A DNA stretch of 64,000 nt from Actinacidiphila glaucinigra (GCF_900188405.1 NZ_FZOF01000031.1:1-64000); one strand, 5' to 3'. Positions 30,182-40,740 are shown, counted from the stretch's first letter. The notes: generated by a model not told the origin, from the sequence alone. Numbers and translations: made by a program.

Positions 30182-32653
30182 ATGGGAGGGGGACCCACGA
30201 CATCGGACGACCGGGTGACTACACACACCGACCTGGACAACCTCGGCTCGCCGCATGACGGCGGCGGCGCCCTGTTCGTCGTCGACGGGCACGGCGACGT
30301 CCTCATGTGCACCGGGTCGGTGCAGGAGCTCACCGGACGGCCCCCCGCCGAGGTGTGCGGACGACCGGTCGCCGAACTCCTCACGGACCCCGGGGCATGG
30401 GCACGCCACCTCCGCGCGCCCGGCGCCGCCGGCGCGGAGTGCGACGCCGAACTGCGGCACCGCGACGGCACCGCGGTCCCGGTGCGGCTGTGCGTGCAGC
30501 CGGTGACCGCGGGCGGCGGGCCGCCCGGGGGCCTGGTCGTGACCGCCACGCCCCGCGCGGTGGCCGAGCGGCACCGGGAGGACGAGGCCCTGCTCAGGGC
30601 GCTGTTCCGGCAGCGGCACGTGGGCCTGGCGATCCACGACCTGGCACTGGAGACCACCCGCTTCAACCTCGTCCCCGGCGTCGATCTGCCGCCGGATGTC
30701 GGCCCCCGCGTCGATCCGGTGGAGTGGAGCGTCGAGGACGTGCTGCTCCCCAAGGACGCGGCGGCGCTCCGGGCGCAGCTCCGGCACGTGGCCGAGACCG
30801 GGGAACCGCTGGTCGGCTGGGTGCACAGCGCCCGGCGCCGGGGCGCGGCGGACGTGAAGCGGCTGGCGTCCTTCTCCGCCTTCCGGCTGCACGGGGCGAA
30901 CGACCGGCCCGTCGGGGTGGCCGTCATCTTCACCGATGTCACCCAGGAGTACGCCGCCCGCCAGCGCATGGAGTTGCTGCACGCCGCCGCGGAGCGGATC
31001 GGCCGCAGCCTGGACGTCGCAAGGGTCGCGCAGGAACTCGTGGACGTGCTCGTCTCCCACCGTTTCGCGGACCTGGCGGCGGTGGACCTCACCCACACCG
31101 TGCTGATCGGCCAGGAGCCGGGCGAGTTCCGGCTCGGCGCCCCCTTCCGCAGGGTCGCGGTGGCCTCCTCCGACGGCTCGTGGCCCCCCGAGATCCACCC
31201 CCGGGGCGCCGGCTTCCGCCTGCGCAGCCTGGAGAGCGACCACCTGCGCCGGGGCGCCGCCGTCTTCCGGTCGGACCTGACGTCCTGGCGCGAGGGACTC
31301 GCCGGCGACGTGGAACGCAGCCGGCTGCTGCTGCCCGACGCGGCCGCGTCCTTCCTGAGCGTGCCGCTGATCGCCCGCGGCCTGGTCCTCGGCGTCCTGC
31401 TGATGTGGCGGACGGCCGGTCTCCCGCCGTACGGCCTCGGCGACGCCGGCCTCGCCGAGGAGCTGGCCTCACGGGCCTCCCTGGGCCTGGACAACGCCCG
31501 CCGCTACACGCGCGAGCACCGCACCGTCGAGGCGCTCCAGCGCAGCCTGCTCCCGCCGTCCATCACCGAGACCAGCGGGGTGCTGACCGCGGGCAGCTAC
31601 GTACCGGCGGGGACGACCGAGGCGGTCGGCGGCGCCTGGTTCGACGTGATCCCGCTGTCGTCCAGCCGGCTGGCGCTGGTCAGCGGCGACGTCACCGGAC
31701 ACGGCCTGAACGCGGCGGCCACCATGGGGAGGCTGCGCACCGCGGTGCAGACCCTGGCCGATCTCGACCTGCCGCCCGGTGAACTCCTCGCCCACATGGA
31801 CGACCTCGTGGTCAGGCTCGGCGACGTCGCCCCGCCGCAGGGCGAGGAGGACGGCACCGCGCGCAGCAGCGCGGTCGGCGCGACCTGCCTCTACTGCGTC
31901 TACGACCCCGTCGAGGGCCGCTGCGAGATGGCGAGCGCCGGGCATCCCCCGCCGGTGTACGCGGCGCCGGGCGCCCCCGCCGAGGTCATCGGCCTCAAAC
32001 CCGGTCCGGCGCTGGGCGTGGACAGCATGCCCTTCGAGCCGGTCGGCTTCGAGGTCCCCCCGGGCAGCGTGCTCGCGTTCTTCAACGAACCGCTCATCTC
32101 CCACCCCGACGGCACCGCGCAGGAGCGGCTGGAGCGGTTGTGCTCGGTGCTGGCCACGGACCCCTCCGGGACGCGCACCCCCACCCGGACCGGCCGCGCG
32201 ATCCTCGATGAACTCCTCGCCGAGCCGCCCGGGGACGACGTCACGCTGCTGGTCGCCCGTCTGCGCCCGCTGCCGCCCGGATCCGTCGCCACCTGGGAGT
32301 TCCCCGCCGATCCCGCCGTCGTGGCGCGGGCCAGGACCGCGGTGGAGAGCCAGTTGCAGTCGTGGGACCTCAAGCACCTGGCGTTCACGACCGAACTCAT
32401 CACCAGTGAGCTGGTCACCAACGCGATCCGCTACGGCGGCGCCCCGGTCGGGCTGCGCCTGATCCGCGACGACACCCTGGTCTGCGAGGTGTCCGACCCG
32501 AGCCAGACCCAGCCCCGGCTGCGCCGCGCCCGGCTGTCGGACGAGGGAGGCCGCGGGCTGTTCCTCGTCGCCCAGCTCTCCAGCCGCTGGGGCAGCCGCT
32601 ACACCGCGGGCGGGAAGACCATCTGGGCCGAGCAGCCGCTGTCCGAGTCCTGA
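30182..32653 (+). CDS. SpoIIE-type phosphatase with PAS, GAF and RsbW-like kinase domains
   Basis: The 823-residue cytoplasmic regulator carries a PAS domain (residues about 15-130), a second sensor segment (about 135-260), a GAF domain (about 270-430), a SpoIIE/PP2C phosphatase (about 440-680) and an RsbW-like ATPase domain (about 695-820; TSELVTNAIRYGG and DEGGRGLFLVAQLSSRWG). The phosphatase has GGAWFDVIPL, GDVTGHG and an intact C-terminal GDDVTLLVARL. The GG-A replaces the first Asp of GGDxYD, as in a large Streptomyces subfamily. Such proteins reset anti-sigma antagonists and can also bind or phosphorylate them. ATG 30182 was chosen; GTG 30215 is an in-frame alternative. The partners are not encoded next to it. 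Confidence 0.88.
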   Translation: MGGGPTTSDDRVTTHTDLDNLGSPHDGGGALFVVDGHGDVLMCTGSVQELTGRPPAEVCGRPVAELLTDPGAWARHLRAPGAAGAECDAELRHRDGTAVPVRLCVQPVTAGGGPPGGLVVTATPRAVAERHREDEALLRALFRQRHVGLAIHDLALETTRFNLVPGVDLPPDVGPRVDPVEWSVEDVLLPKDAAALRAQLRHVAETGEPLVGWVHSARRRGAADVKRLASFSAFRLHGANDRPVGVAVIFTDVTQEYAARQRMELLHAAAERIGRSLDVARVAQELVDVLVSHRFADLAAVDLTHTVLIGQEPGEFRLGAPFRRVAVASSDGSWPPEIHPRGAGFRLRSLESDHLRRGAAVFRSDLTSWREGLAGDVERSRLLLPDAAASFLSVPLIARGLVLGVLLMWRTAGLPPYGLGDAGLAEELASRASLGLDNARRYTREHRTVEALQRSLLPPSITETSGVLTAGSYVPAGTTEAVGGAWFDVIPLSSSRLALVSGDVTGHGLNAAATMGRLRTAVQTLADLDLPPGELLAHMDDLVVRLGDVAPPQGEEDGTARSSAVGATCLYCVYDPVEGRCEMASAGHPPPVYAAPGAPAEVIGLKPGPALGVDSMPFEPVGFEVPPGSVLAFFNEPLISHPDGTAQERLERLCSVLATDPSGTRTPTRTGRAILDELLAEPPGDDVTLLVARLRPLPPGSVATWEFPADPAVVARARTAVESQLQSWDLKHLAFTTELITSELVTNAIRYGGAPVGLRLIRDDTLVCEVSDPSQTQPRLRRARLSDEGGRGLFLVAQLSSRWGSRYTAGGKTIWAEQPLSES

Positions 32654-32786
32654 GCCCGATGTCCGCGTCAGGCGTCCGGGCCGCACGGGTCGCCGGTTCC
32701 GGGCGTTCGCACTAAACCTGGGAGGACGACCGTAAGCGGCGTCCTCCCGGTGCCCCACCGCGCGTGCGCCGACGGAGGTGGTTCCA

Positions 32787-34878
32787 GTGGCGCACGGCGG
32801 CCCGTCCGCTCCCATGGGCGACGCGGAGGCGGCGATCCTGCGCGCCCTGTTCACGCAGTCGCCGGTCGGGCTGCACGTCCTCGACCCGGACCTGCGCGTG
32901 GTCCGCGTCAACATGGGCACCCCCGCCATGCGCGGGGTGCGGCCGGAGGATCTTCTCGGGCGGTACTTCCGCGACGCCTACCCCGTCGTCTGCCCCGACG
33001 ACGTGGAGGGACGCGTGCGCCGGGTGCTGGAGACCGGTGTGCCGCTGATCGAGGACGTCGTGCGGACGCGTCCGATGTCCGGGGACGGCGCGGAGCACTC
33101 CTACTCGGTCTCCGGCTTCCGCCTGGAGGACCCGGACGGAACGGTCCTGGGGGTCGCGCTCGCCGTGGTCGACGTGACCGAGCGGGAGAAGGGGCGTGCC
33201 CGGCTGCGCGTCCTGAACACGGTGCGCGACCGCGTGGGCCGCACCCTGGACGTGGTGGTGACCTGCGAGGAACTGGTCGGCGCCCTGGTGCCGGCCTTCG
33301 CCGACGTCGTCGTGGTGGAGGTCGTCGACGACGTGGTGCGCGGGGACGACCCGCCGCTGTCGCCGCTGCCCCGCGGGACCCCGCTGCGGCGGGCCGCGTT
33401 CGGCAGCAGCGCCGGCGCCGGGCAGCCCCAGGCCCACCCGGTCGGCGATGTGCGCAGCCTGCCCGACCCGACCCCGTACACCCAGGCGCTATCCGATCTG
33501 CGGCCCCGGGTCCTGCGGCTGCACGCCGGGCTGCCCTGGCTGGGCACCGACCCCGCCCGCGCCGAGGCGATCCGTGCCTCGGGTGCGCAGACGCTGCTCA
33601 CGGTGCCGCTGACGCTGCGCGGGGCGGTGCTCGGGCTGATCAGCCTCTACCGGACGAAGCGGATGGAGCCCTTCACGGAGGACGACGTCGAGATCGGCCT
33701 GCAGCTGGCCGACCACACCGCCCTGTGCATCGACAACGCCCGCCGCTACACCCGGGAGCACAGCGTCGCCGCGACGGTGCAGCGGCAACTGCTGCCCCGC
33801 CGCCCCGTGTCGCACACCGCGCTGGAGACCGCCTACCTGTCGACGGCCAGGGAGAGCGCGGCCGGGTCCTGGTACGACACCATCCCGCTGTCCAGCGCCC
33901 GCACCGCGCTGGTCGTCGGGGACGTCGCCGGACAGGGCATCCACGCGACCGCCGGCATGGGCCAGTTGCGCACCGTCATCCGCTCGCTGAGCGCGTTCGA
34001 CCTGGGGCCCGACGAACTGCTGGCCCGGCTTGACGACATCACGACCCACCTCGCCACCGAGCGCGCCTCGCTGCCGCCCGCCGACCCGCTGCACCGGGAG
34101 GCGCTCACCGCCGCGTGCGTGTACGCCGTGTACGATCCGCTGACCCGCACCTGCACGATGGCCCGCGCCGGACATCTGGCGCCGGTGATCGTACGGCCGG
34201 ACGGCAGTGCGCAGATCGCGGAGATCCCGGACGGGCCCCGGCTGGGCACCGCCGGATGCGCGCCGTTTGCCGCCGCCGAACTCGAGATCCCCGAGGGCAG
34301 TGTCCTGGCCTTCACCAGCTCCCCGGTGCTGTCCCTGCACCTGGCCGGCGGTTCCACCCCGCTGAAGGGCGCCCCGCCGGGGCGGGGCCGTCCGCTCCAG
34401 GAACTGTGCGACGAGATCATGTACACGCTCCCCGCCGGCGTCGACCGGGGTGTGCCCATGCTGCTGCTGGCCCGCACGCGCCCCTTCCCGCCGGACCGCG
34501 TCGCCGCCTGGCCGCTCGTGGACGACACCACGGCGGTCGCCACCGCGCGGGCCCTCGTCCGCGACCGGCTCGCGGCGTGGGGGGGCGGACGAGGACACCG
34601 CCTTCAACACCGAGCTGATCGTCAGCGAGCTGGTCACCAACGCCATCCGCTACGGCAGCCCCCCGATGCGGCTGCGGCTGATCAACGACCGCATGCTGAC
34701 CTGCGAGGTCCGCGACACCAGTCCCGCCTCCCCGCACCTGCTGCACGCGCGCACCGTGGACGAGGGCGGCCGGGGGCTGTTCATCATCGCCCAGCTCGCC
34801 GACATGTGGGGCACGCGGTACGCGGAGGACGGCAAGACCATCTGGACCGAGCAGGCCCTCCCCCCGTCCCCGGCCTGA
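32787..34878 (+). pseudogene. frameshifted PAS-GAF-PP2C-kinase regulator
   Basis: A second regulator of the same design begins at GTG 32787 (GGAGG eight bases upstream): PAS (residues about 12-115), GAF (about 150-310) and PP2C-like domain (about 330-560; AGSWYDTIPL, GDVAGQG). At 34579-34585 seven consecutive G shift the frame. One G fewer would give RLAAWGADEDTAFNTELIV and continue through the RsbW-like domain (SELVTNAIRYG, DEGGRGLFIIAQLADMWG) to TGA 34876-34878. As written, the first frame runs into nonsense to 34937. The C-terminal metal motif is also lost (RGVPMLLLAR instead of DDVxLLxAR), so phosphatase activity is doubtful even if the frame is intact. A sequencing error in the homopolymer is as likely as a real mutation. 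Confidence 0.82.
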
Positions 34879-34997
34879 CCGGTCCGCCGGCGCTCGGCGG
34901 CGACGCCCGTTCAGGCGAACGGACCCGGTCCGTTTGACGCACCGTCCGGGGCGGCGGAACGTGGCGTTATCCCCGCTCGTAGAAAGGCCGGACGGCG

Positions 34998-35957
34998 ATG
35001 GCGGACACCCGGGCCAGGCGCATAGCGAAGTTCATCGAGCCGCTGCGTGTGGAGCCGGGGGCCACCGTGGACCTGGCCAGGGACTTCGACCCCCGGTACA
35101 AGGGCAGCCTGAAGAAGCGGGACGGCGTCGGACTGCTGAGCACGGGCGTGTCCCTGCTGGCCGAGTACCAGGCGCGGCTGGCCGCCCAGGACACCTACGG
35201 GGTGCTGCTCTGCCTCCAGGCGCTCGACGCCGGGGGCAAGGACGGCACCATCCGCCACGTCATGAGCGGGGTGAACCCGCAGGGCGTGCGGGTCAGCAGC
35301 TTCAAGGTGCCGTCCACGGAGGAGCTCGACCACGACTACCTGTGGCGCTACGCCCAGCGGCTGCCCTCGCGGGGTGAGATCGCGATCTTCAACCGCTCCC
35401 ACTACGAGGAGGTCCTCGTCGTCCGGGTGCACGACGAGGTCCTCAGGCGGCAGAAGCTGCCGGAGCGGCCCAAGCGCGCGGGCATCTGGGAGCGCCGCTA
35501 CCGGGAGATCAACAACTGGGAGCGCTACCTGACCGACAACGGCTTCAAGGTCGTGAAGGTCTTCCTCAACCTCTCCAAGGAGGAGCAGCGCACCCGGTTC
35601 CTGAAGCGGATCGACCTTCCGGAGAAGAACTGGAAGTTCTCCGCCGCCGACGTGCGCGAGCGCCGCCACTGGGACGAGTACCAGAAGGCGTTCTCCGAGA
35701 TGCTGTCGGCCACCAGCACCAAGCACGCCCCCTGGTACGTCGTCCCGGCGGACCGGAAGTGGTTCGCGCGGATCTGCGCCGCGGCGGTGCTCGCCCACAC
35801 GCTGATGGAGATCGACCCGCAGTACCCCACGCTCGGTGAGCAGGCCCGGCGCGACCTGCTCACCGCCCGGGGGGAGTTGGAGGCCGAGGCCCCCGACGGG
35901 GCGCCGGCCGACCCGTACGCGGCGCGGCGGCGGACGAAGGACGCGCGGCGCCCCTGA
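34998..35957 (+). CDS. ppk2: polyphosphate kinase 2 (PPK2 family)
   Basis: The 319-residue enzyme is a P-loop kinase of the PPK2 family, which transfers phosphate between polyphosphate and nucleotides. Walker A is DAGGKDGT (residues 77-84); Walker B region EIAIFNRSHYEEV (about 125-137); lid arginines lie in SKEEQRTRFLKRI. The single domain of this length fits class I/III enzymes, phosphorylating NDPs (polyphosphate to ADP). ATG 34998 follows GAAAGG. It sits between stress regulators and a P-type ATPase, and may supply ATP under energy limitation. Confidence 0.92.
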   Translation: MADTRARRIAKFIEPLRVEPGATVDLARDFDPRYKGSLKKRDGVGLLSTGVSLLAEYQARLAAQDTYGVLLCLQALDAGGKDGTIRHVMSGVNPQGVRVSSFKVPSTEELDHDYLWRYAQRLPSRGEIAIFNRSHYEEVLVVRVHDEVLRRQKLPERPKRAGIWERRYREINNWERYLTDNGFKVVKVFLNLSKEEQRTRFLKRIDLPEKNWKFSAADVRERRHWDEYQKAFSEMLSATSTKHAPWYVVPADRKWFARICAAAVLAHTLMEIDPQYPTLGEQARRDLLTARGELEAEAPDGAPADPYAARRRTKDARRP

Positions 35958-36002
35958 CCCGGGGCCCGCCGCACGGCCGGACGCCGCGACCGGATCGGAG
36001 GC

Positions 36003-38798
36003 ATGACGATGACGGTGCAGCCCACCCCGGAGGGGGAACGCCCCGCGTCCCCGGAAGGCTGGTACGCGCGGTCCCCGCAGGACGTCGCCATGGCGTTCGA
36101 GGTCGACCCGGACGCCGGCCTGCCGACGGCCCGGGTGACCGAACTGCTCGCGGCGCACGGTCCGAACGCGCTGCCCGAGGAGAAGCCGCCGCCCGCGTGG
36201 CGGCGCTTCGTCGGCCAGTACCGCAGCTACATGCAGATCATCCTGGTCGCCGCGGCCGTCGTCTCCTTCCTGATCGCCCAGTGGACCACCGGCATCCTGC
36301 TCGTCCTGCTCACCCTGCTCAACGCGGTCGTCGGGCTCCGCCAGGAGGGCAAGGCCGAGAGCGCGATGAACGCCCTGAAGTCGATGATGAAGGCGACCGC
36401 CCGGGTACGGCGCGACGGCACCGAGTCGGAGGTGCCGGCCGAGGGCGTCGTGGTGGGCGACGTCGTGCTCCTCGCCGCGGGCGACCAGGTCCCGGCCGAC
36501 GGGCGGATCGTCCGGGCCAACGCCCTGCAGATCGACGAGTCCGCGCTGACCGGCGAGAGCGTCCCCGCCGCCAAGGACGCCGGCACCCTGCCCGCGGGCG
36601 CCGCCCCCGTCGGGCCCGGCGACCAGACCAACATGGCCTTCATGAACACCCCTGTGACGCACGGGAGCGGGGTCCTGATCGTCACCGGCACGGGCGCCGG
36701 CACGGAGCTGGGCAAGATCTCCGGGATGCTGTCGGCCACCCCCAAGGAACAGTCGCCGCTGACGAAGGAGCTGGACGACCTCACCTTGTGGATCGCCGCG
36801 GCCGCGGGGCTGACGATGGTGGTGATGTTCGCCCTCGGCCGCGCCCGCGGCCAGGAGTGGGACGCACTGTTCGTCAGCGCGGTCTCGCTGGCCATCGCCG
36901 CCATCCCCGAGGCGCTGCCCACGGTGACGCAGGTGATCCTCTCGGTCGGCAGCCTCAACCTCGCCCGGCGCAACGCGATCGTGAAGGAACTGCCCTCGGT
37001 CGAGACCCTCGGCTTCACCTCGGCCATCAACTCCGACAAGACCGGCACCTTGACGTTGAACCAGATGACGGCCGTCGAGGTGGTCAGCCCCACCGACCGC
37101 TACACCGTCTCCGGCACCGGCTACGGCCTGGAGGGCAGGATCCACCACGCCGCGGGTTCCTCGGCGGGCATCGAGGACGCGATCCTGCCGTACGTGGTGG
37201 CCAGCGACGCGAAGCTGGTGGACGGGAAGGTGGTGGGCGACCCCACCGAGGGAGCGCTGCTCGTCCTCGGCCACAAGGCCGGGCTGGACATCGAGGCCAC
37301 CCGGGAGCGGCTGCCGCGGCTGGCCACCCTGCCCTTCGACCCCGACTACAAGCTGATGGCCACCTTCCACTCGGCCACCGACGCCTCGGGCCGCCCGGTC
37401 GTGAGGTGCTTCGTGAAAGGCGCGGCGCCGGCCGTGATGGCGCGGGCCGCGACCGCCCTGTCCGCGGGCACGACCGTCCCCTGGGACGACGACCTCAGCC
37501 GGCGCGCCCAGGGCGCCACCGAGCGGATGGGCGGCGAGGGACGCCGCGTCATGGCCGCCGCCACCCGCGACCTGGACCCGGCCGGCTTCGACCCCGCCGG
37601 CGACCTCCTGTCCCTTGTCACCGACCTGCGGATGACCAGCCTCGTCGGCATGATCGACCCGCCCCGCGAGGAGTCCCGGGACGCCGTGGCCGACGCGCAG
37701 GCCGCCCACATCAGGGTCCGGATGGTCACCGGCGACGACGTCACCACCGGCGCCGCCATCGCCCGGCAGCTCGGCATCCCCGGCGAGGCGATGCTCGGCG
37801 CGGACTTCGCCGCGCTCCCGGAGGAGGAACGGCTCGCCCGCATCGACGGCATCGGCGTGGTCGGACGGGTCGCGCCCGAGCACAAGGTGCTGCTCGCCGA
37901 CACCCTGAAGAAGAAGGGCGAGGTCGTGGCGATGACCGGCGACGGCGTCAACGACGCCCCCGCCATCAAGGCCGCGGACATCGGCATCGCCATGGGCAGC
38001 GGCACCGACGTCGCCAAGAACGCCGGCCGCATGATCCTCTCCGACGACAACTTCGCCACGATCATCCACGCCGTGGAGGAGGGCCGGAAGCTCTACGACA
38101 ACCTCACCAAGTACATCCGCTTCGTCCTGCTGCTGCTGGTCACGTTCGTCCTGACCTTCCTCGGCGCGACCCTCCTCAACATCGCCGCCGGTGAACCCTT
38201 CACCCCGGCCCAGGTCCTGTGGGTGCACTTCGTCGTCAACGCCCCCTTCGGCTTCGCCCTGGGCTTCGACCAGGAGAGCCCGGGCCTGATGCGCCGCACA
38301 CCCCGGCCCCGCGGGCAGTCCGTGCTGACCAGGCCGGTGCTGATCACCGTGGGGCTGAGCGGGCTGGCGATCACCGTGATCCTGCTGGCCCTCATCAAGG
38401 TGGGGGAGAGCCACTTCCACAGCGCCGCCGTCGGCAACTCGATGGCCTTCACCGCCTTCGCGCTCTGCCTGATCGTCGCCGCGTTCGAGTGCCGCAGCGA
38501 GACCGCGTCCGTCCTGACCACGGCCACCTTCGACAGCAAGCAGATGAACTGGGCGGCGCTGTCGGAGTTCGCCCTCGCCGTGCTGGTGACGCAGATGGAC
38601 GGCTTCCGCCGCATCCTGGGCACCACCGAGATCAACCTGCGGCAGTTCGGCTGGGCCCTGCTGTCCGCCGTCGTCCTGCTGCTCCTGTGGGAGTTCGGAA
38701 AGCTGGTGGCCCGCCGGGCACGGGCGGCGGCCGCGGCGCGCGGCCGGGCGGCGCCGCTTCAGCTGCCCGCGGCGGGCAGTTCCAGCCTGAGTTCGTAG
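36003..38798 (+). CDS. P-type cation-transporting ATPase (Ca-type, P2)
   Basis: This 931-residue membrane pump has a cation ATPase N-terminal domain, transmembrane helices with the TM4 motif IPEALP, actuator motif LTGES, the phosphorylation site SDKTGT (D345) and the hinge TGDGVNDAPAIK. A C-terminal group of four to six helices completes it. The Pro-Glu-Ala-Leu-Pro in TM4 points to calcium-type pumps, but Mn or other divalent cations cannot be excluded. ATG 36003 has GGAGG-type cggagg right upstream. Its last 40 bases overlap the convergent kinase gene. Confidence 0.92.
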   Translation: MTMTVQPTPEGERPASPEGWYARSPQDVAMAFEVDPDAGLPTARVTELLAAHGPNALPEEKPPPAWRRFVGQYRSYMQIILVAAAVVSFLIAQWTTGILLVLLTLLNAVVGLRQEGKAESAMNALKSMMKATARVRRDGTESEVPAEGVVVGDVVLLAAGDQVPADGRIVRANALQIDESALTGESVPAAKDAGTLPAGAAPVGPGDQTNMAFMNTPVTHGSGVLIVTGTGAGTELGKISGMLSATPKEQSPLTKELDDLTLWIAAAAGLTMVVMFALGRARGQEWDALFVSAVSLAIAAIPEALPTVTQVILSVGSLNLARRNAIVKELPSVETLGFTSAINSDKTGTLTLNQMTAVEVVSPTDRYTVSGTGYGLEGRIHHAAGSSAGIEDAILPYVVASDAKLVDGKVVGDPTEGALLVLGHKAGLDIEATRERLPRLATLPFDPDYKLMATFHSATDASGRPVVRCFVKGAAPAVMARAATALSAGTTVPWDDDLSRRAQGATERMGGEGRRVMAAATRDLDPAGFDPAGDLLSLVTDLRMTSLVGMIDPPREESRDAVADAQAAHIRVRMVTGDDVTTGAAIARQLGIPGEAMLGADFAALPEEERLARIDGIGVVGRVAPEHKVLLADTLKKKGEVVAMTGDGVNDAPAIKAADIGIAMGSGTDVAKNAGRMILSDDNFATIIHAVEEGRKLYDNLTKYIRFVLLLLVTFVLTFLGATLLNIAAGEPFTPAQVLWVHFVVNAPFGFALGFDQESPGLMRRTPRPRGQSVLTRPVLITVGLSGLAITVILLALIKVGESHFHSAAVGNSMAFTAFALCLIVAAFECRSETASVLTTATFDSKQMNWAALSEFALAVLVTQMDGFRRILGTTEINLRQFGWALLSAVVLLLLWEFGKLVARRARAAAAARGRAAPLQLPAAGSSSLSS

Positions 38799-39859
38799 CC
38801 GCCGTCGGCCGTCGGGCCCGAGGTGACGGTGCCGCCGAGCAGCGCGGCGCGCTGCCGCAGGCCCACGAGGCCGTAGTGGGCGCTGGGCAGCGGGAGCGCG
38901 GGCCGGGTGGGGGCGGTGTTGGTGACCGTGACCCGGACGGTGCCGCCCTGGCGGTGGATCCGGACCCGCGCGGAGGCCCCGGGCGCGTGCTTGCGCACGT
39001 TGGTCAGTGCCTCCTGGACGGTGCGGTAGACCGCGCGCTGCACCGTCGGCGGCAGACCGTCCGGCAGGTCCGGCTGCAGTTCGGCCTCGATGCCGCTGCC
39101 GCTCACCAGCCGTTCCAGTTCGGCGAGGGAGGGCTGCGGGGTGAGCTCCGTGGGGCGGCCGCCGGCGGCGCGCAGCACGCTGACCATGTGCCGCAGCTCG
39201 TCCAGGGTCTGCACACTCAGCCGCCGGATCGTCGCCGCGGCCTCCTTGACCTCGGCGTCCTGTGTGCCGACCTGGAGCGCCCCGGCCCGCACCGCGATCA
39301 GGCTGACCTGGTGGGAGACCACGTCGTGCATCTCCCGGGCGAGCTGGGCGCGCTCCTTGGCCAGCACGGTCTGGGCGGTGAGCAGCCGCTCGTGGTCGCG
39401 GGCCTCCGAGATCTCGGCGAGCCGCAACGACAGGTCCCGCCGGGCCTGCACGAGCTGGCCGAGGAAGACCGGCGCGGCGGCCGTCGCCGCCGTGTAGCTC
39501 AGGGTGATCAGGGTCGAGGGCTCGGACAGGTCGAACTTCGGCGCGGGCCACGGCGCCATGTCCGCGATCGTGAAGGCCAGCGCGCACCCCGCCAGCAGCC
39601 ACCGGCGACGGGTGAGCGAGGCGAGGGTGTACAGCGCGGCCAGCGTCGCGAAGGCCGCGTCCGAGACCAGCACGGCGGGCAGCGCCAGCAGGAAGGTGAT
39701 CAGCGGCAGGCGCCGGCGCAGCAGCAGGGCCACCGCCCCGCCGAGGGCGCAGCCCAGGCGCACCGGCTCCGCGGGGTCGACGTTGACCCAGATGTCGAAC
39801 AGCGCGACCGCGACGACGACGAGGTCCACCACCACGGGAGACGGACGCCGGAACCTCAT
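38759..39859 (-). CDS. NarL-type sensor histidine kinase (HisKA_3)
   Basis: The 366-residue kinase has four to five N-terminal membrane helices (residues about 10-150) with little outside sequence. The dimerisation/phospho-acceptor helix EMHDVVSHQVSLIAVRAGAL (about residue 190) and a HATPase_c domain with N-box EALTNVRKHAPG and GLVGLRQRAALLGG follow. It pairs with the response regulator upstream, whose stop overlaps this start (ATGA). The signal is probably sensed in or at the membrane. Confidence 0.93.
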   Translation of the reverse strand: MRFRRPSPVVVDLVVVAVALFDIWVNVDPAEPVRLGCALGGAVALLLRRRLPLITFLLALPAVLVSDAAFATLAALYTLASLTRRRWLLAGCALAFTIADMAPWPAPKFDLSEPSTLITLSYTAATAAAPVFLGQLVQARRDLSLRLAEISEARDHERLLTAQTVLAKERAQLAREMHDVVSHQVSLIAVRAGALQVGTQDAEVKEAAATIRRLSVQTLDELRHMVSVLRAAGGRPTELTPQPSLAELERLVSGSGIEAELQPDLPDGLPPTVQRAVYRTVQEALTNVRKHAPGASARVRIHRQGGTVRVTVTNTAPTRPALPLPSAHYGLVGLRQRAALLGGTVTSGPTADGGYELRLELPAAGS

Positions 39860-40521
39860 CCGCCCTCACCGTCCTGCGGCCGCTTGAGCAGCCCCGCGCG
39901 CTCCGCGAGCAGCGCGGCCTGCACCCGGCTGCCCACCTGCAGCTTGGTCAGGATGGCGCTCACATGGTCCTTCACCGTGCCCGTCCCCAGATGCATCCGC
40001 CCGGCGATGTCCGCGTTCGACAGGCCCTCGGCGACCAGGAGCAGCACGGTGCGCTCGCGGTCGGTCAGCCGGGCCACGCCGCGGGTCGCCGACTCCTGCG
40101 GGCCCGAGCCCAGGTACCCGTCCACGACCGTCCGGGTGACCTTGGACGACAGCACGGCGCCGCCGTCGGCCAGGGTCCGCACCAGGAACGGCAGTTCCTC
40201 GGGGTCGGTGTCCTTCAGCAGGAAACCGGCCGCGCCCGAGCGGAGCGCCGTCGCCACGTACTCGTCCATGTCGAAGGTCGTCAGCATCGCCACCACCGGA
40301 GGCTGCTGCAGCCGCCGGAGCCCGGCCAGGACGGTGAGGCCGTCCACGTCGGGCATCCTGATGTCCAGCAGGACGACGTCGGGCTGGGACTCCTGCGCCG
40401 TACGGATCGCCTGCCCGCCGGGCACCGCAGCCACGACCTCGATGTCGTCCGCCGCGTCGAGGATGCGCTGGAAGCCCGTACGGATCAGGGCCTCGTCGTC
40501 GACCACCAATACCCGGATCAC
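39856..40521 (-). CDS. NarL/LuxR-type response regulator
   Basis: The 221-residue regulator has a receiver domain (VVDDE; phospho-Asp D53 in LLDIRMPDVDG; Lys in FLLKDTDPEE) and a C-terminal LuxR helix-turn-helix (LTDRERTVLLLVAEGLSNAD, then GTVKDHVSAILTKLQV). GTG 40521 has GGAG five bases upstream and is preferred to the start at 40539. It is the first gene of the two-gene operon with the kinase. Confidence 0.93.
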   Translation of the reverse strand: MIRVLVVDDEALIRTGFQRILDAADDIEVVAAVPGGQAIRTAQESQPDVVLLDIRMPDVDGLTVLAGLRRLQQPPVVAMLTTFDMDEYVATALRSGAAGFLLKDTDPEELPFLVRTLADGGAVLSSKVTRTVVDGYLGSGPQESATRGVARLTDRERTVLLLVAEGLSNADIAGRMHLGTGTVKDHVSAILTKLQVGSRVQAALLAERAGLLKRPQDGEGG

Positions 40522-40740
40522 GCGTGCTCCACTCACCACCGGACCCCTGCCCGATTCCTACCACGCCGCGGGCCGTCCGGCAGGGCACCGGGCCGCGTCC
40601 GGCCAGGTGACGGGCGAGCGGGGGTCAGAAGGCGGAGGCGGTTCCGGACGACTTCCGGATGGGGGGCCGCGGGCGGTTTCCACAACCCTGGAGCCAAGAC
40701 CAACGTAACACCGGGTGCGTCGCGGGCAGCGGCGCGCGCG

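Noticed and set aside
34911..39869. Minus-strand open frame of about 1650 codons opposite ppk2 and the P-type ATPase gene
   Set aside because: Crosses several real genes and reads as shadow sequence; the two plus-strand genes carry complete catalytic motifs.
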